Below are positions 8,048 to 18,564 of a stretch of 64,000 nucleotides of DNA, piece by piece (the first letter of the stretch is position 1; every line of letters begins with the position of its first letter). Below the pieces are notes generated by a model. That model was not told the DNA's origin. It was given only the letters and a program-made list of their open reading frames with translations, and made no database searches. Position numbers and translations under genes: made by a program. The stretch comes from VRUE01 sp963728365 (GTDB lineage Bacteria > Actinomycetota > Thermoleophilia > Solirubrobacterales > 70-9), in the NCBI GenBank assembly GCA_963728365.1, contig CAVSJI010000001.1, positions 992,001 to 1,056,000 on the forward strand, written 5' to 3'.

Positions 8048-8281
8048 TTACGTCCCAGATTTGAAGCGTTCTACCGCCCGCTGCATCTTCCTTGGACCAT
8101 AGAAGTGGCGCGCCCACCAGGACGATGGGCGAGCGAGTCTGAAAGCAGCGACCACCCAAACCATGCCGAGGATAAGAAACCCAAGAAAAAACGCGGCCCG
8201 ATGTCCCTTGCTCCAAGTGATTCCAGCCGGAAGTCCGACCACCACGAGTAGGATGGTCAATACAAGCAGACGTTCAGTCAC
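8048..8281 (-). CDS. Small two-helix membrane protein directly downstream of the RHS gene (candidate immunity protein)
   Basis: A 77-residue protein with two hydrophobic segments, LLVLTILLVVVGLPAGITW near the N terminus and AAFFLGFLILGMVWVVAAF in the middle, then a basic C-terminal tail. GTG at 8281 has AAGGA 8 bases upstream and starts 26 bases after the stop of the giant NHL-RHS gene, in the same direction. In RHS and other polymorphic toxin loci the gene after the variable C-terminal domain usually encodes its immunity protein; that role is inferred here from position only. I do not recognise the family. Confidence 0.7.
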   Translation of the reverse strand: MTERLLVLTILLVVVGLPAGITWSKGHRAAFFLGFLILGMVWVVAAFRLARPSSWWARHFYGPRKMQRAVERFKSGT

Positions 8282-11200
8282 GGAACTATCCTTCGATCAA
8301 GACAGCCTTAACGGGCTTTATCGGGTGGACCCAAAAATATCTCGACCGGATCGCAGTCGCCAGATGAACCGGGTCCTCCACCGAGCCATGTCCCACACTG
8401 CCACGCCTGTATCAGGCGGAGCGGATTCCAAGCGCTAACCGTTTTCAAGGCCTTTACCGCATCCTCGGGAGCAGAGATCTTTGCATAGACGCTGCCTCCA
8501 AAACGGTAAAAGCCAACCCCGGCGCCCTTAACAGCCCCCGAGACCTTGTCCACAACCGAATGAAAAGTATCACTTATGCTCGAAGCGGAGGCCCCCCCGC
8601 AGTTCCGGCAGCGAAGGATAATTGATGCTCGGTTGGGTGTCTTCCTGGCCAGCTTGCGCGCTGCACGGTGTTCTCTACGGCGTTGGCGCCTTTCCCTCGG
8701 ACTTGGCGGACCGGAGCAATGGCGGTTACGCACCGGGTGACATTCGCCGTTTAGGTCGAAGTTGTTGACCGGATCCTGGTCGACGTAGTCGTAGGCGTTG
8801 GCCGAGCCACCTTTAACCGGATCGGGGCTGAGGAAGCGCCCTAGCGCAGGCACATAGCTGCGCTTGCCCATCTGGATCACGCCGGAGGGCAGCTGGGTGC
8901 GACGACTCTTGGCGCCCAGCCAGCCATACTCGGCATTTCCGCCTTCCAGGAAACCGCTCTGCTGCGGGTTGCCGAACTCATCGAAGCGCTGCGTGGAGAG
9001 CAGTTCGGTCGCTTCAGGGTCGTCGTCGGCGGTGGCGATCACGTCCCCGTGCATGTCGGCGATCTGGAAGGTGATGCCTCCAGCGCTCGTTTGCAGTGCC
9101 CCGAGGCTGCCGCCGAGAGCGCCGATCATGCGGGTCCAATCTCCTTTCCCTTCGTCGATCCAGGTGGGGGAGTCGGAAGGTCCGGCGTAGTGGTAGATCT
9201 CCGTCCCTTCTTCGGAGCCGGTGCGGATGCGTTCGCGCTGCCTCAACATCGCGTCCAATTCGTAGGTGTTCGTGATCCCGTCCTGGGTCTGGCTTCTCGT
9301 CAGGTCGTTGACGAAGTAGGAAGTCGTCAGTTTGCCGGCACCCGAGTATTCGGCGGGCAGGCTGGTGATCCGGCCCAGGTTGTCGTATTCGACGCCTTCG
9401 CCGATCAGGCGGTCGGCGGTGTCGTATTCGTAGCCCTGTTCTTTGCCTTCGGATTCGATATCGCAGGCGCCGCCTTCTTTGGGTTCGCGGGTCGTCTTGG
9501 AGAGGCGGTTGGAGTCTTCGTCGAAGCTGTAGGCGCGGGTCGTGCAGCCTTCCCCGGTCGGGGTTTCCTTGGCCAGGGTCAGGCGGCCCGCTTTGTCATA
9601 GCTGTATTCGCGGCCGGCGATCGTGCTTTCTTCCTTGAGGACCTGGCCTTGAATCGAGTCTTCGCGGTCGAATTCAAGCCAGGTGCAACCGCTTGAGCAG
9701 TAGTTGGTCTTGACGTATTTGAGGCCCACCGCGGTCCCAGCCGGGTCATATTCGATCTTCTGGTTGAGGCCGTCGGGCAGCAGCTGCTCAGTCATCTGCC
9801 CGTCGGCGTTGTAGGTGACTTTGAAGGTCCCGGCCGCCGAGTCGGTCATTTCGGTGGCCACGCCGGAGTCTTCGTCGTAGCTGACTTCCTGGTAGCCCTT
9901 GCCGTCGGTGACGACGCTGGGCCTGCCCAGCAGGTCGTAGGCGACGCCCGAGACGTTGCCGTCGGCGTCTTCGTATTCGATCGGGCGGCCGAGGGCGTCA
10001 TAGCTGGTTTCGACCTTCTGCTGGTCAAAGCCTTCGCATTCGGATTCGCAGACGAACTGCTGGCTGACTGGCGTGCCGGTTTCTTCGTCGTAGGTGGTTT
10101 CCACGGGCGAGATCGCCGTGCCTTCGCCGGTCACGTGGGCTTCGATCTGACGCCCAGCTTCGTCGTAGCCGATCGTCGTACTGCGCTTCAGCGTGCCGTT
10201 GACCTTCTCCTGCGTTTCGGTCGGCTGGTCCAGCGAGGAGTACGACGTGAACCACGTCCAGGGCAGCTTCGGGTTTCCGCCTTCGGGGCTCGGTTCGGCC
10301 ACCGGGTGGGTCACGCAGGGCAAACCGGCCCAAGCGGCTTTCCCCCCACACGATTCGTTTTCGGTATTGGCGCCCGCGGTCCAATAGACGGCCTTGGTCG
10401 TCCCCGCCCCTTCGCCTTTGGTGTCCGAAGGCTGGCGTTCTTCCTTGACCTGCCCGGCGGAGTTGTAGACGGTCTTGCTGATTAGGTCCAGGCCTTCAGG
10501 GTCGGTGATGCTTTCGGTCGGCAGGCGCTTTTCCCAGTCGTACTTCGTTTCGCTGAGGCGTTCGTCGGCGTATTCTTTGCCGCCGGGGATCGCCGCGCCG
10601 GACTTTTCTTTGGTCGGCAGGTTTGGCGCGACTTCGCCTTCTTCGAGTTCGGGGGCGCCTTCGTCGTACCAGGTTCTCGTGTGGGTCCGGGCTTCAACGG
10701 TTTCGCCGTCTTCCAACCGCACCTCGTGCAGCGGGCCCCAGGATTCGAGCATCCTCGTGCCGTCCTCGTTGTAGGTCGAGTGAGAGTCCAGCTCGTGCGA
10801 GCGCGCCACCGGGTCTTCGGCTTCCAGGGCATCCAAGCGCGCTCGGGCGCCCAGTTCGCGCACGACGTTCCCGTGCTCGTCGGTTTCGATGGTCGCGATC
10901 GAATCGGCTTCCACGCCCGGCGGCGAAGGAGATGCGGCATTGACCTCATAGCCGTCCGGGTCCATGTAGTGGATGGTGGCCTGGTTGTAGTCGCTCGGTT
11001 CTTCGCCCGGAACCTCGGTCGGCGGGAAGATCGCGGTGGCATCTACCGGGAAGTCCGACTGACCCCATTCGGCGACCGCTTCAGGGCTCAGGTCATAGGG
11101 GGCGTCTTCGCCGCTCAGCGGGACGTCGTAGACGATCGTCGTGGTCGCCGTCGGTTCGCTTTCGATAAGGCTGGCGCGGCTGACGCCGGTTAGCTTGAGA

Positions 11201-13431
11201 ATCGGAGGCGAACCGGCGAATTCGTAATCGAATTCCCACGGTTCCTCTCCCCGCGGCGTGAGCGTGGCGATGTTATTCCCCGGAGGCGATTCGCTGTAGG
11301 TGTATTTCTCGATCAATTCAGGCAGACGCGGATCCCACTCTTCGGTCAAATACAGTTCGCTGTCATAGTTGTATTCAGCGACCTTCTGCGACGCTTCTTT
11401 GTTGCCGGAGGCGTTGTAGTAACGGATCGAAGCAAGCGCCACTTCCCATTCGGGGTATACAGCCGCCGTCCATTCGTTCTTAGGCAGGTATTCGAACTTA
11501 AGCGTGCGGCAACCCGGAGTTTCGATCGACGTCCAGTCCCCACAGGACACCCCCGGCTGCGACGGCGCGATCTCCCTCATCAGCCGTAGCTTTTCCGCTT
11601 CGTGCCCGGTTTCTTCGTAGACCATCCGCGCCGAGGTGGGAGTTGCCTGGAAGGAAACTTCTCCAGGCAAGTACCCCTGACTCCCACTTTTCGAGAAGGT
11701 CGTATGGGTCCCATCCGGGGTGCTCAAGACGATGTGTTCGGAGTCTTCGCGGGTGAGCAGCAGTTCCCTGGCGTAGTCGGGGGCGACGTAGCTTTCGCCC
11801 TGGATTTCGAAGGGAATCCCGCCACCTTCGTTGTCGGTCAGCTCCATCCAGCGTTCTTCGGGCTGGGCTTCTTCGGCTTCCCATTCTTCGCAGGATTCTT
11901 CTGGACATCCGGGTCCGCATTCCACGGTGTGGCCTTCTTCGTCCCAGCATTCCTTTTTGAAGACAGCCGGCCGGGCTGGAATCACTTCTTCCTTGAGCCT
12001 GCGCCAGGCTTGGCCTTCGTATTCGGCTTCGACCGGCGTCGAGGGCTGCCACCAGCCACCGAGCGCCGTCGAGTAGCTGGCCAGGTTGTTCGCGATCGTC
12101 GAGTCGTAGACCCGGGTGAATTCGAGATTGGCTTCGCTGCCCGGCACCGGGATCGAGACATCGGTGCGGTTGATCGTGAACGCCCCGGTCAGCAGGTCCA
12201 GCTCGGCAGGGCCAACCGATTCGGTGGCGTCCGTTGAGACGCGCTTCTCGTTGTACTTCCGAATCAGCTGGGTCGGTGCGGCCTCGCTCGCTCCGGCGGC
12301 TTTTTTCCCACCGTCGAAGACGGCGCGGAACTTGACTTCTTCTTCCAGGTACCCAACTTCGTCGAATGCTTCGCAATCGCGAGCTCCGAGGAACACGGGC
12401 TCGGTGTGGCCGGGATTGCTGGTCGCTTCCAACGGCCAAGAGACTTCTTTGCCTTCGCCGTCGATCACGCATTCGGCGGGAACGTCTTCGAAGACTTCCG
12501 ATTTGGGCAGCTCCATCTGGAAGGTGACGCCAGTGACGCCGCCCCCTTCGGGAGCTTTGCCCCATTCGGCCTTCAGCGTGTAGAAGCTGGCGGTCTTCTT
12601 GCCGTCCTCGGGATAGACGAGCTTGCTGCCAGAGGATTCTTCGACCGTCGGGTAGATCGCCGGGTTGAAGGTCCATTTGGCGGGCGTCGGGTCGGCGTTG
12701 CCGGCGGCGTCGGTGGCTTGCACGACGACGGTGTGCCAGCCCGCTTCGATTTTCGCGGGCAGCGAGTAGGGCGACGTGCATTTTTCGGTTGCTTTTCCTT
12801 CGGGATTGTCGAAGGAGCATTTGAAGTTCGCCCCTCCCTCGCTGGCACTGAATTCGACTTTGGCGGGCGTTTCGTGGCTGGTGTAGGTGGGGGTGGGAGA
12901 GTCGATCGTCGTCTCGGGGGCCGTCGTGTCGACGGTGAAGCTGCGTTCGGCGGAGCTCGCGTCCTGGTTCCCTGCGGCATCCGTGGCGCGGACCTTGAAG
13001 AGGTGTTCGCCCTCGGCGAGCCCTTTGTATTCCTTGGGCGAGGCGCAGGAGCCGAAGCCCGCTTCGTCGAGGGCGCATTCGAAGCTCGCTTCCTCGCTCG
13101 CTTCGAAGGCAAAGGAGGCCGTGGAGGAGCCGACCAGGCCGCTAGGGCCACTGGAGATGGTCGTCTGCGGCGCCTGTGTGTCTACCTGGAATTCTCGGCT
13201 TGCCGAAGTCTGGTCGCGGTTGCCTTCGGCGTCCGTCGCCCGGACTCGGAAGGTGTGCAGGCCGTCCGACAGACCGGTGTATTCCTTCGGTGAGGTGCAA
13301 CCGGCAAACAAAGCTCCGTCCAGGGAGCATTCGAAGTTGGAGCCTTCCTTGGTGGCTTCAAACGCAAATGACGCGTTCGTGGCGGCGATCGGTCCGCTCG
13401 GGCCACTCGTGATGATCGTGTTCGGTCCGCT

Positions 13432-16317
13432 CTGCAGCATCCACCCCTGCACGCGATCGTTGTCGGTGTCCGCGACCCAGAGCCGCCCTTCGGAGTCGAT
13501 CGCCAGGCCTCTCGGTTCAGAGAGCTCGCCCGCTTCCTCGCCGGGAGAGCCAAACTGGGTCAGGTAGGCGCCTCCGGGGTTGAAGCCCTGCACGCGGTCG
13601 TTTTCGGTGTCGGCTACCCAGACATTGCCTTCGGCGTCGATCGCGATTCCCGCGGGCTGGACGAGCTGACCGTCTTTGTAGCCGTAGCTGCCAAACTTGG
13701 AGATGAATTCGCCGTTGGGTTTGAACTGCTGGACGCGGTCGTTGATGGTGTCCGCTACCCAAACGTCGCCTTCGGAATCGGTGGCGATCGCTTTGGGCCG
13801 GAAGAGCTGGCCGTCTTTGGAGCCTTTGCTGCCGAACTTGGAGATGAATTCGCCTTCGGCATCGAAGCGCTGGACCGACGGTTTTTCGTAGCTCGCGTCG
13901 ACGGTCCAGACGTTGTCTTCGGCGTCGATCGCGATCCCGCTCAGCGATTCGAACTGGCCGTTTTCTGTGCCGGCTTTGCCAAAGGAGCCCAGGTATTTTC
14001 CTTCGGAGTCGAACTTCTGCACGCGGTGGTTGCCCGAGTCGGCGACGAAGACGTTGTCTTCGGCGTCGATCGCGACGCCGAGCGGTTCTTTGAACTCGCC
14101 CGCGGCCGAACCTTTGGAGCCGAACTGGCGGATGAATTCGCCTTTTGAGTTGAACTCCTGGATGCGGTTGTGGGCGGTGTCGGCGACCCAGACATCGTCT
14201 TCGGAGTCCGTGGCACTGTCGGTGGGCGCGAAGAGCTTGCCGGGCCCTGAGCCCGCGCCGCCGACCGAGGCGACAAATTCGCCTCCGCCGAATACCTGCA
14301 CCCGATCGTTGCCGGTGTCCCCGACCCAGAGCCGCCCTTCGGAGTCGGCAGCAAGACCCGTCGGTTCGGATAGCTCGCCGTCTTCGCTGCCGAGGGAGCC
14401 GAACTGGCTCAGGTATTCGCCCGCTGGGGTGAAGCCCTCCACACGGTCGTTTCCATCATCGACGACCCAGATGTCGCTTTCGGCGTCGATCGCGATGCCC
14501 GTCGGAAGGTTGAACTGGCCATTGCCCGAGCCCGAGCTGCCGAACTTGGAGATGAATTCGCCGTTGGGTTTGAACTGCTGGACGCGGTCGAGCACGTCCG
14601 TCACCCAGACGTCGCCTTCAGAATCGGTGGCGATCGCTTGAGGGAGGATTAGCTGGCCTTCTTCTACTCCGAAGGTGCCGAAGCTGGAGATGAATTCGCC
14701 TTCGGCATCGAAGCGCTGGACCATCGATTCTTCGCGGTCCATGTCAAGGGTCCAGACGTTGTCTTCGGCGTCGATTGCGATGCCGATCAACAATTCGAAC
14801 TGGCCCGCTTCGCCGAAGGAGCCCAGGCATTTGCCTTCGGGGTCGAACTTCTCCATGCGGCCGTTGCCCGAGTCGGCGACGAAGACGTCGCCTTCAGAGT
14901 CGATCGCAACGCCGAGCGGTTCGTTAAGCTCGCCCGCACCCGAGCCTTTGGAGCCGAACTGGCGGACGAATTCGCCTTTTGAGTTGAACTCCTGGATGCG
15001 GTTGTGGGCGGTGTCGGCGACCCAGACGTTGCCTTCGGCGTCGGCGGCGGTGTTGGTGGGACGAGAGAGCGGATTGGAGGTCGCCCTGCCGAAGGCGGTG
15101 AGGTAAGTCGGGGTCCAGTCGGGCAGCATCCACTCCTGCACCCGGGCGTTGCCGGTGTCGGTGACCCAGAGCCGCCCTTCGGAGTCTGTGGCGAGGCCCC
15201 TCGGTTCGGAGAGCTGGCCTTCTTCGGAGCCGGTGGCGCCGAACTGGCTCAGGTAGACGCCCCCTGGGCTGAAGCCCTCGACGCGGTTATTGCCAGTATC
15301 GGCAACCCAGACGTGGCCTTGGACGTCGATCGCGAGGCCCCTCGGCTCGGAGAGCTGGCCCTCTTCGGAGCCGCCGGAGCCGAACTTGGAGACGAATTCG
15401 CCGTTGGGTTTGAACTGCTGGACGCGGTTGTTGCCGGCGTCTGCGACCCAAACATCCCCTCCCGAGTCGATCGCGATCGCCGAGGGGTGGAAGAACTGAC
15501 CGTTGCCCGAGCCCGTGCTCCCGAACTTGGAGACGAATTCGCCGTTGGGTTTGAACCGCTGGACGCGGTTGTTGCCGGCGTCGGCGACCCAAGGGTCGCC
15601 TTCGGAGTCGATCGCGATCGCCGAGGGGTAGTAGAGCTGACCGTTTCCCGAGCCCAAGCTGCCGAAGGAGCTCATGTATTTGCCTTCGGAGTCGAACTTC
15701 TGGATGCGATTGTTCCCCCGGTCGGCGACGAAGACGTGGCCTTCGGAGTCGGTGGCCACGCCGAGCGGTTCGTTGAACTCTCCCGCGCCCGAGCCTTTGG
15801 AGCCGAACTGGCGAACGAATTCGGCTTCTGGGTCGAACTCTTGGATGCGGTTGTTTTCGGTGTCGGCGACCCAGACATTGCCTTCGGAGTCGACCGCGTT
15901 GTCGGCGGGGGCGCAGACCTGACCGCCACTTGGAGACGGGGCGACGGAATCGACGAATTCGCCCCCGGCAAAGACCTGCACCCGGTCGTTGCCGGCGTCG
16001 GTGACGAAGAACCGCCCTTCAGAGTCGATCGAGAGGCCCCACGGTTCGGAGAGCTGGCCTTCTTCGCTGCCGGAGGAGCCGAACTGGCTCAGGTATTCGC
16101 CTTCGGGGCTGAAGCCCTGCACGCGGCCGTTGCCGTTGTCGACGACCCAGACGTTGTCTTCGGCGTCGATCGCGATGCCCACGGGTCCATAGAGCTCGCC
16201 TTCTTCGGAGCCGTAGCTGCCGAATTCCGAGATGAATTCGCCGTCGGCTTTGAGCTGCTGGACGCGGTTGCCAGCAAGATCGGTCGCCCAGACGTCCCCT
16301 TCGGAGTCGATGGCGAT
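13432..16317 (-). repeat. NHL repeat array, organised as six-unit superrepeats
   Basis: Together with 18560-19020, this encodes 24 NHL units of about 44 residues (motifs like WVADTGNNRVQ and GEFVSKFGS). The units cycle in a fixed order (RIQEF, RVQKF, VQRF, RVQQF, RVEGF, RVQVF or RVQ-W), giving four superrepeats starting near 19020, 15915, 15067 and 14235, each about 0.80-0.85 kb. Six blades is the known size of an NHL propeller, so four tandem propellers are predicted. The IS21 element lies between blades 3 and 4 of the first. Confidence 0.85.
16313..16317. repeat. IS21 target-site duplication, left copy (GCGAT)
   Basis: GCGAT immediately precedes the left TGT end of the insertion and is repeated at 18560-18564. 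Removing the element plus one copy restores the host codons to read VAIAIDSEGDVW across the junction. Confidence 0.92.
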
Positions 16318-16412
16318 TGTCCGTGGTCACGCAAAACTGTCGCTCCGTGATCACCGAAAGATGTAGGTCCGTTCCGCAACTTGCGGCTTCGGCCTCCTCC
16401 GCCGGCAGGTAG

Positions 16413-16450
16413 CTCCTTCAGGTTCGCCCGATCGGGCGAACCTGAAGGAG
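16413..16450 (+). promoter_or_regulatory. Perfect 38-base palindrome overlapping the istA ribosome-binding site
   Basis: CTCCTTCAGGTTCGCCCG (16413-16430) and its complement (16433-16450) form an 18-bp perfect stem with only two bases between. The right arm contains AAGGAG, the Shine-Dalgarno for the TTG start of istA at 16457. A transcript entering from outside the element would fold and mask this site, while one starting inside the palindrome would not. Alternatively it acts as a terminator. Confidence 0.6.
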
Positions 16451-16456
16451 GACGAG

Positions 16457-17686
16457 TTGATCGATGAGGAGGAGTACATGGACATCCGAGCCCTGCACCG
16501 CCACGGGCTTACCTACGCCGAGATCGGCCGCATCGTCGGCCGCGACTGGCGAACTGTGAAGCGCTACCTGACCGAGGGCGCCCAGCCGCACTACCGGCGA
16601 AAGCGCATGCCGTCCAAGCTCGACCCCTTCAAGCCGCTGATCGACCGGTGGTTGGCCAAAGACGCCGGTCTGGAGGCGACGCGCATCCACCAGGATCTGA
16701 GTCGCGATCACGGCTTCACCGGCAGCTACCCGACCGTGCGGCGCTACGTCGAACGAGCTCGGCCGCGCACGCCCGAGGAGAGCGATGAGGTCGAGAAACG
16801 CTTCGAGACCGCACCGGGCCACCAGGCTCAGGTCGACTGGTCCCACGAGCAGCCGATTCGCACCTCCTCGGGCCTCGAGCTGCCGCTCTACGGCTTCCAC
16901 ATGGTCTTGGGCCACTCCCGCGACGCTTTCGTCGCCCTGACCGGCTCTCAGGACCTGGTGACGTTCTGGGCCTGCCACCGTGCCGGCTTTGCGCACTTCG
17001 GCGGCGTGCCCAAGGAGATCCTCTATGACCGCACCAAGACGGTCGTGCGCTCCCACGTCGGCACCGAGCGACGACCCGGCGATCGCCTCTACCACCCCGA
17101 GGCGCTCGCCTCCGCCCACCACTACGGCTTCAAGCTGCGCCTCTGCAAACCGCGGCGGGCGAAGACCAAGGGCAAGGTCGAGTCCGACGTTCCCTACGTG
17201 CGCGGCCGCCTCTTGCGCGGCCATTCCTTCGCCGACTACGAGCAGGCCAACCGCGAGTGGGCTGTCTGGAACGAGGAGATCGCCCGCGCTCGGGTGCACG
17301 GCACCCACGGCGAGGTCGTGGCGGTGCGGGCCCAGCGCGACCGCGCGGCGCTGGGCCCGCTGCCGGCGATCCCCTACCTGGTCGTCTCCCGCACGCAGCG
17401 CAAGGTCGCCCGCGACGGGCTGATCAGCTTCGAGGGCCGCCGCTACACGGTTCCCGGCGCGAGGATCGGCGAGACCGTCGAGCTGCGCCTCGGCGCCGAG
17501 GAGATCGAGGTCTACTCGATTCAGACCGGCGAGCGCTACTGCCGCCATCCGCGCCAGCGCCACGGCACCGCCCTGCCCGACCCCAAGCAGCCCTCGGTCA
17601 GCCTCGCCAGCGTCTTGGCCGAGATGCCGACGGTCGAGGTCCACCACCGCCCGCTCGACGCCTACGCGGAGGTGGCCCGTGGCTGA
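16457..17686 (+). CDS. istA: IS21 family transposase IstA
   Basis: A 409-residue DDE transposase. An N-terminal helix-turn-helix (LTYAEIGRIVGRDWRTVKRY) binds the terminal repeats. The rve-type catalytic core shows QVDWSHE (first Asp, about residue 131), ILYDRTKT (second Asp) and KTKGKVESDVPYVRG (Glu). A C-terminal beta-barrel region contains FEGRRYTVPG. The start is TTG at 16457 with GAAGGAGGACGAG upstream; ATG at 16478 is possible but would remove conserved N-terminal residues. It overlaps istB by 8 bases. Confidence 0.96.
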   Translation: MIDEEEYMDIRALHRHGLTYAEIGRIVGRDWRTVKRYLTEGAQPHYRRKRMPSKLDPFKPLIDRWLAKDAGLEATRIHQDLSRDHGFTGSYPTVRRYVERARPRTPEESDEVEKRFETAPGHQAQVDWSHEQPIRTSSGLELPLYGFHMVLGHSRDAFVALTGSQDLVTFWACHRAGFAHFGGVPKEILYDRTKTVVRSHVGTERRPGDRLYHPEALASAHHYGFKLRLCKPRRAKTKGKVESDVPYVRGRLLRGHSFADYEQANREWAVWNEEIARARVHGTHGEVVAVRAQRDRAALGPLPAIPYLVVSRTQRKVARDGLISFEGRRYTVPGARIGETVELRLGAEEIEVYSIQTGERYCRHPRQRHGTALPDPKQPSVSLASVLAEMPTVEVHHRPLDAYAEVARG

Positions 17687-18464
17687 GTTGCTGAACGAGC
17701 GGATCCGCCGCAACGCCGGCGAGCTGCGCCTGCACGGGGTCGCGGAGTCCCCCGACGAGCTGATCGAGCGCGCCGAGGCCTCCGAGCTCGGCTACCGCGA
17801 GTTCCTCGACTTGGTGCTCGAGTCCGAGCTCGGCGTCCTGGAAGGCCGCCGCTACTCCCAGCGGCTGAAGATGGCCGGCCTACCGCACCAAAAGACGTTG
17901 GAGGAGTTCGACGTCTCTTTTCAGCCCGAGCTCGACCCCAAGCGGATCGCCGAGCTGCGCTCCCTGCGCTTCATCGAGCGAAAGGTCTCCTGTCTGATCC
18001 TCGGCCCGCCCGGGGTCGGCAAGAGCCACCTCTCCGTGGGCCTGGCGATGGAGGCCCTGGCCCGCGGCTACATGGTCCGCTACACGACGCTCGACGACCT
18101 CGTGCGCGCCCTGCGCAAGGCCGACGCCCTCGGCAAGCTGGCGAACAAGCTGACCCAGCTGCAGCGGCCGCATCTCCTCGTGCTCGATGAGGCTGGCTAC
18201 CTGCCGCTTGACCGCGCCGATGCCAACCGGCTCTTTCAGGTCGTCAACCGCCGCTACACCCGCGGCTCGACGATCGTCACCTCCAACAAGGCGGTTGGCG
18301 AGTGGGCCCAGACCTTCGGCGACGAGGTGCTTGCCGCAGCGATCCTCGACCGCCTCCTGCACGATGCCGAGGTCTTGACCATCAACGGGCCCTCGTTCAG
18401 GTTGAAGGGCCGCCTCGAGGCACTCGGCCAACAAGACGACGACCACGAGGAGGACGCCCAATGA
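17679..18464 (+). CDS. istB: IS21 family helper ATPase IstB
   Basis: A 261-residue AAA+ ATPase of the DnaA/DnaC-like IstB family that assembles on target DNA and directs IstA. Walker A is LGPPGVGKSHLSVGLAM, Walker B is LLVLDEAGYLPLD, and sensor-1 is STIVTSNKAVGEW with Asn. The start GTG GCT GAG overlaps the istA end, the arrangement typical of the family. It ends in an acidic QQDDDHEEDAQ tail. Confidence 0.95.
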   Translation: MAELLNERIRRNAGELRLHGVAESPDELIERAEASELGYREFLDLVLESELGVLEGRRYSQRLKMAGLPHQKTLEEFDVSFQPELDPKRIAELRSLRFIERKVSCLILGPPGVGKSHLSVGLAMEALARGYMVRYTTLDDLVRALRKADALGKLANKLTQLQRPHLLVLDEAGYLPLDRADANRLFQVVNRRYTRGSTIVTSNKAVGEWAQTFGDEVLAAAILDRLLHDAEVLTINGPSFRLKGRLEALGQQDDDHEEDAQ

Positions 18465-18559
18465 CTGCTACGCCGGCGCGACCGCCGCCTGCTCAGGACG
18501 GGAGGCCGACCTGCATTTTTCGGTGACCATCGACCGACATCTTTCGATGATCATTGACA

Positions 18560-18564
18560 GCGAT
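18560..18564. repeat. IS21 target-site duplication, right copy (GCGAT)
   Basis: The second copy of GCGAT, immediately after the terminal ACA of the element. See the copy at 16313-16317. Confidence 0.92.

Larger units (their letters stand above)
8308..16317 (-). pseudogene. NHL-repeat RHS protein, 3' part of a gene split by IS21
   Basis: This holds 2669 codons of a secreted giant protein whose first 208 codons lie beyond the IS21 element. In reading order it has the rest of four NHL propellers (16317 to about 13432), three Ig-like domains with paired cysteines (about 13430-12640), a region containing INRTDVSIPVPGSEANLEF (about 12180), long RHS/YD repeats (about 12090-8800) and the core end YDYVDQDPVNNFDLNGE. 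A unique domain of about 145 residues (8742-8308) follows, beginning with a basic Arg-rich stretch and containing two Cys-rich patches. RHS proteins form a shell that delivers a C-terminal effector. The frame is intact right up to the IS, so disruption is recent. The codons favour GAA over GAG, unlike cytoplasmic neighbours. Confidence 0.9.
16318..18559 (+). mobile_element. IS21-family insertion sequence (2242 bp)
   Basis: The element starts TGTCCGTGGTCACGC and ends, read from the other side, TGTCAATGATCATCG. Each end has two copies of a motif like GATCACCGAAAGATGT (left near 16351, right near 18520-18550), the multiple terminal repeats typical of IS21. It carries overlapping istA and istB and is flanked by a 5-bp duplication GCGAT. 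It is inserted in the NHL-RHS gene in the opposite orientation. Both genes look intact, so the copy may still be active. Confidence 0.95.

Noticed and set aside
13432..16317. Regularly spaced repeats that might suggest a CRISPR array
   Set aside because: The repeats are about 130 bases, coding and degenerate, and translate into NHL motifs; there are no short identical repeats with unique spacers and no cas genes.
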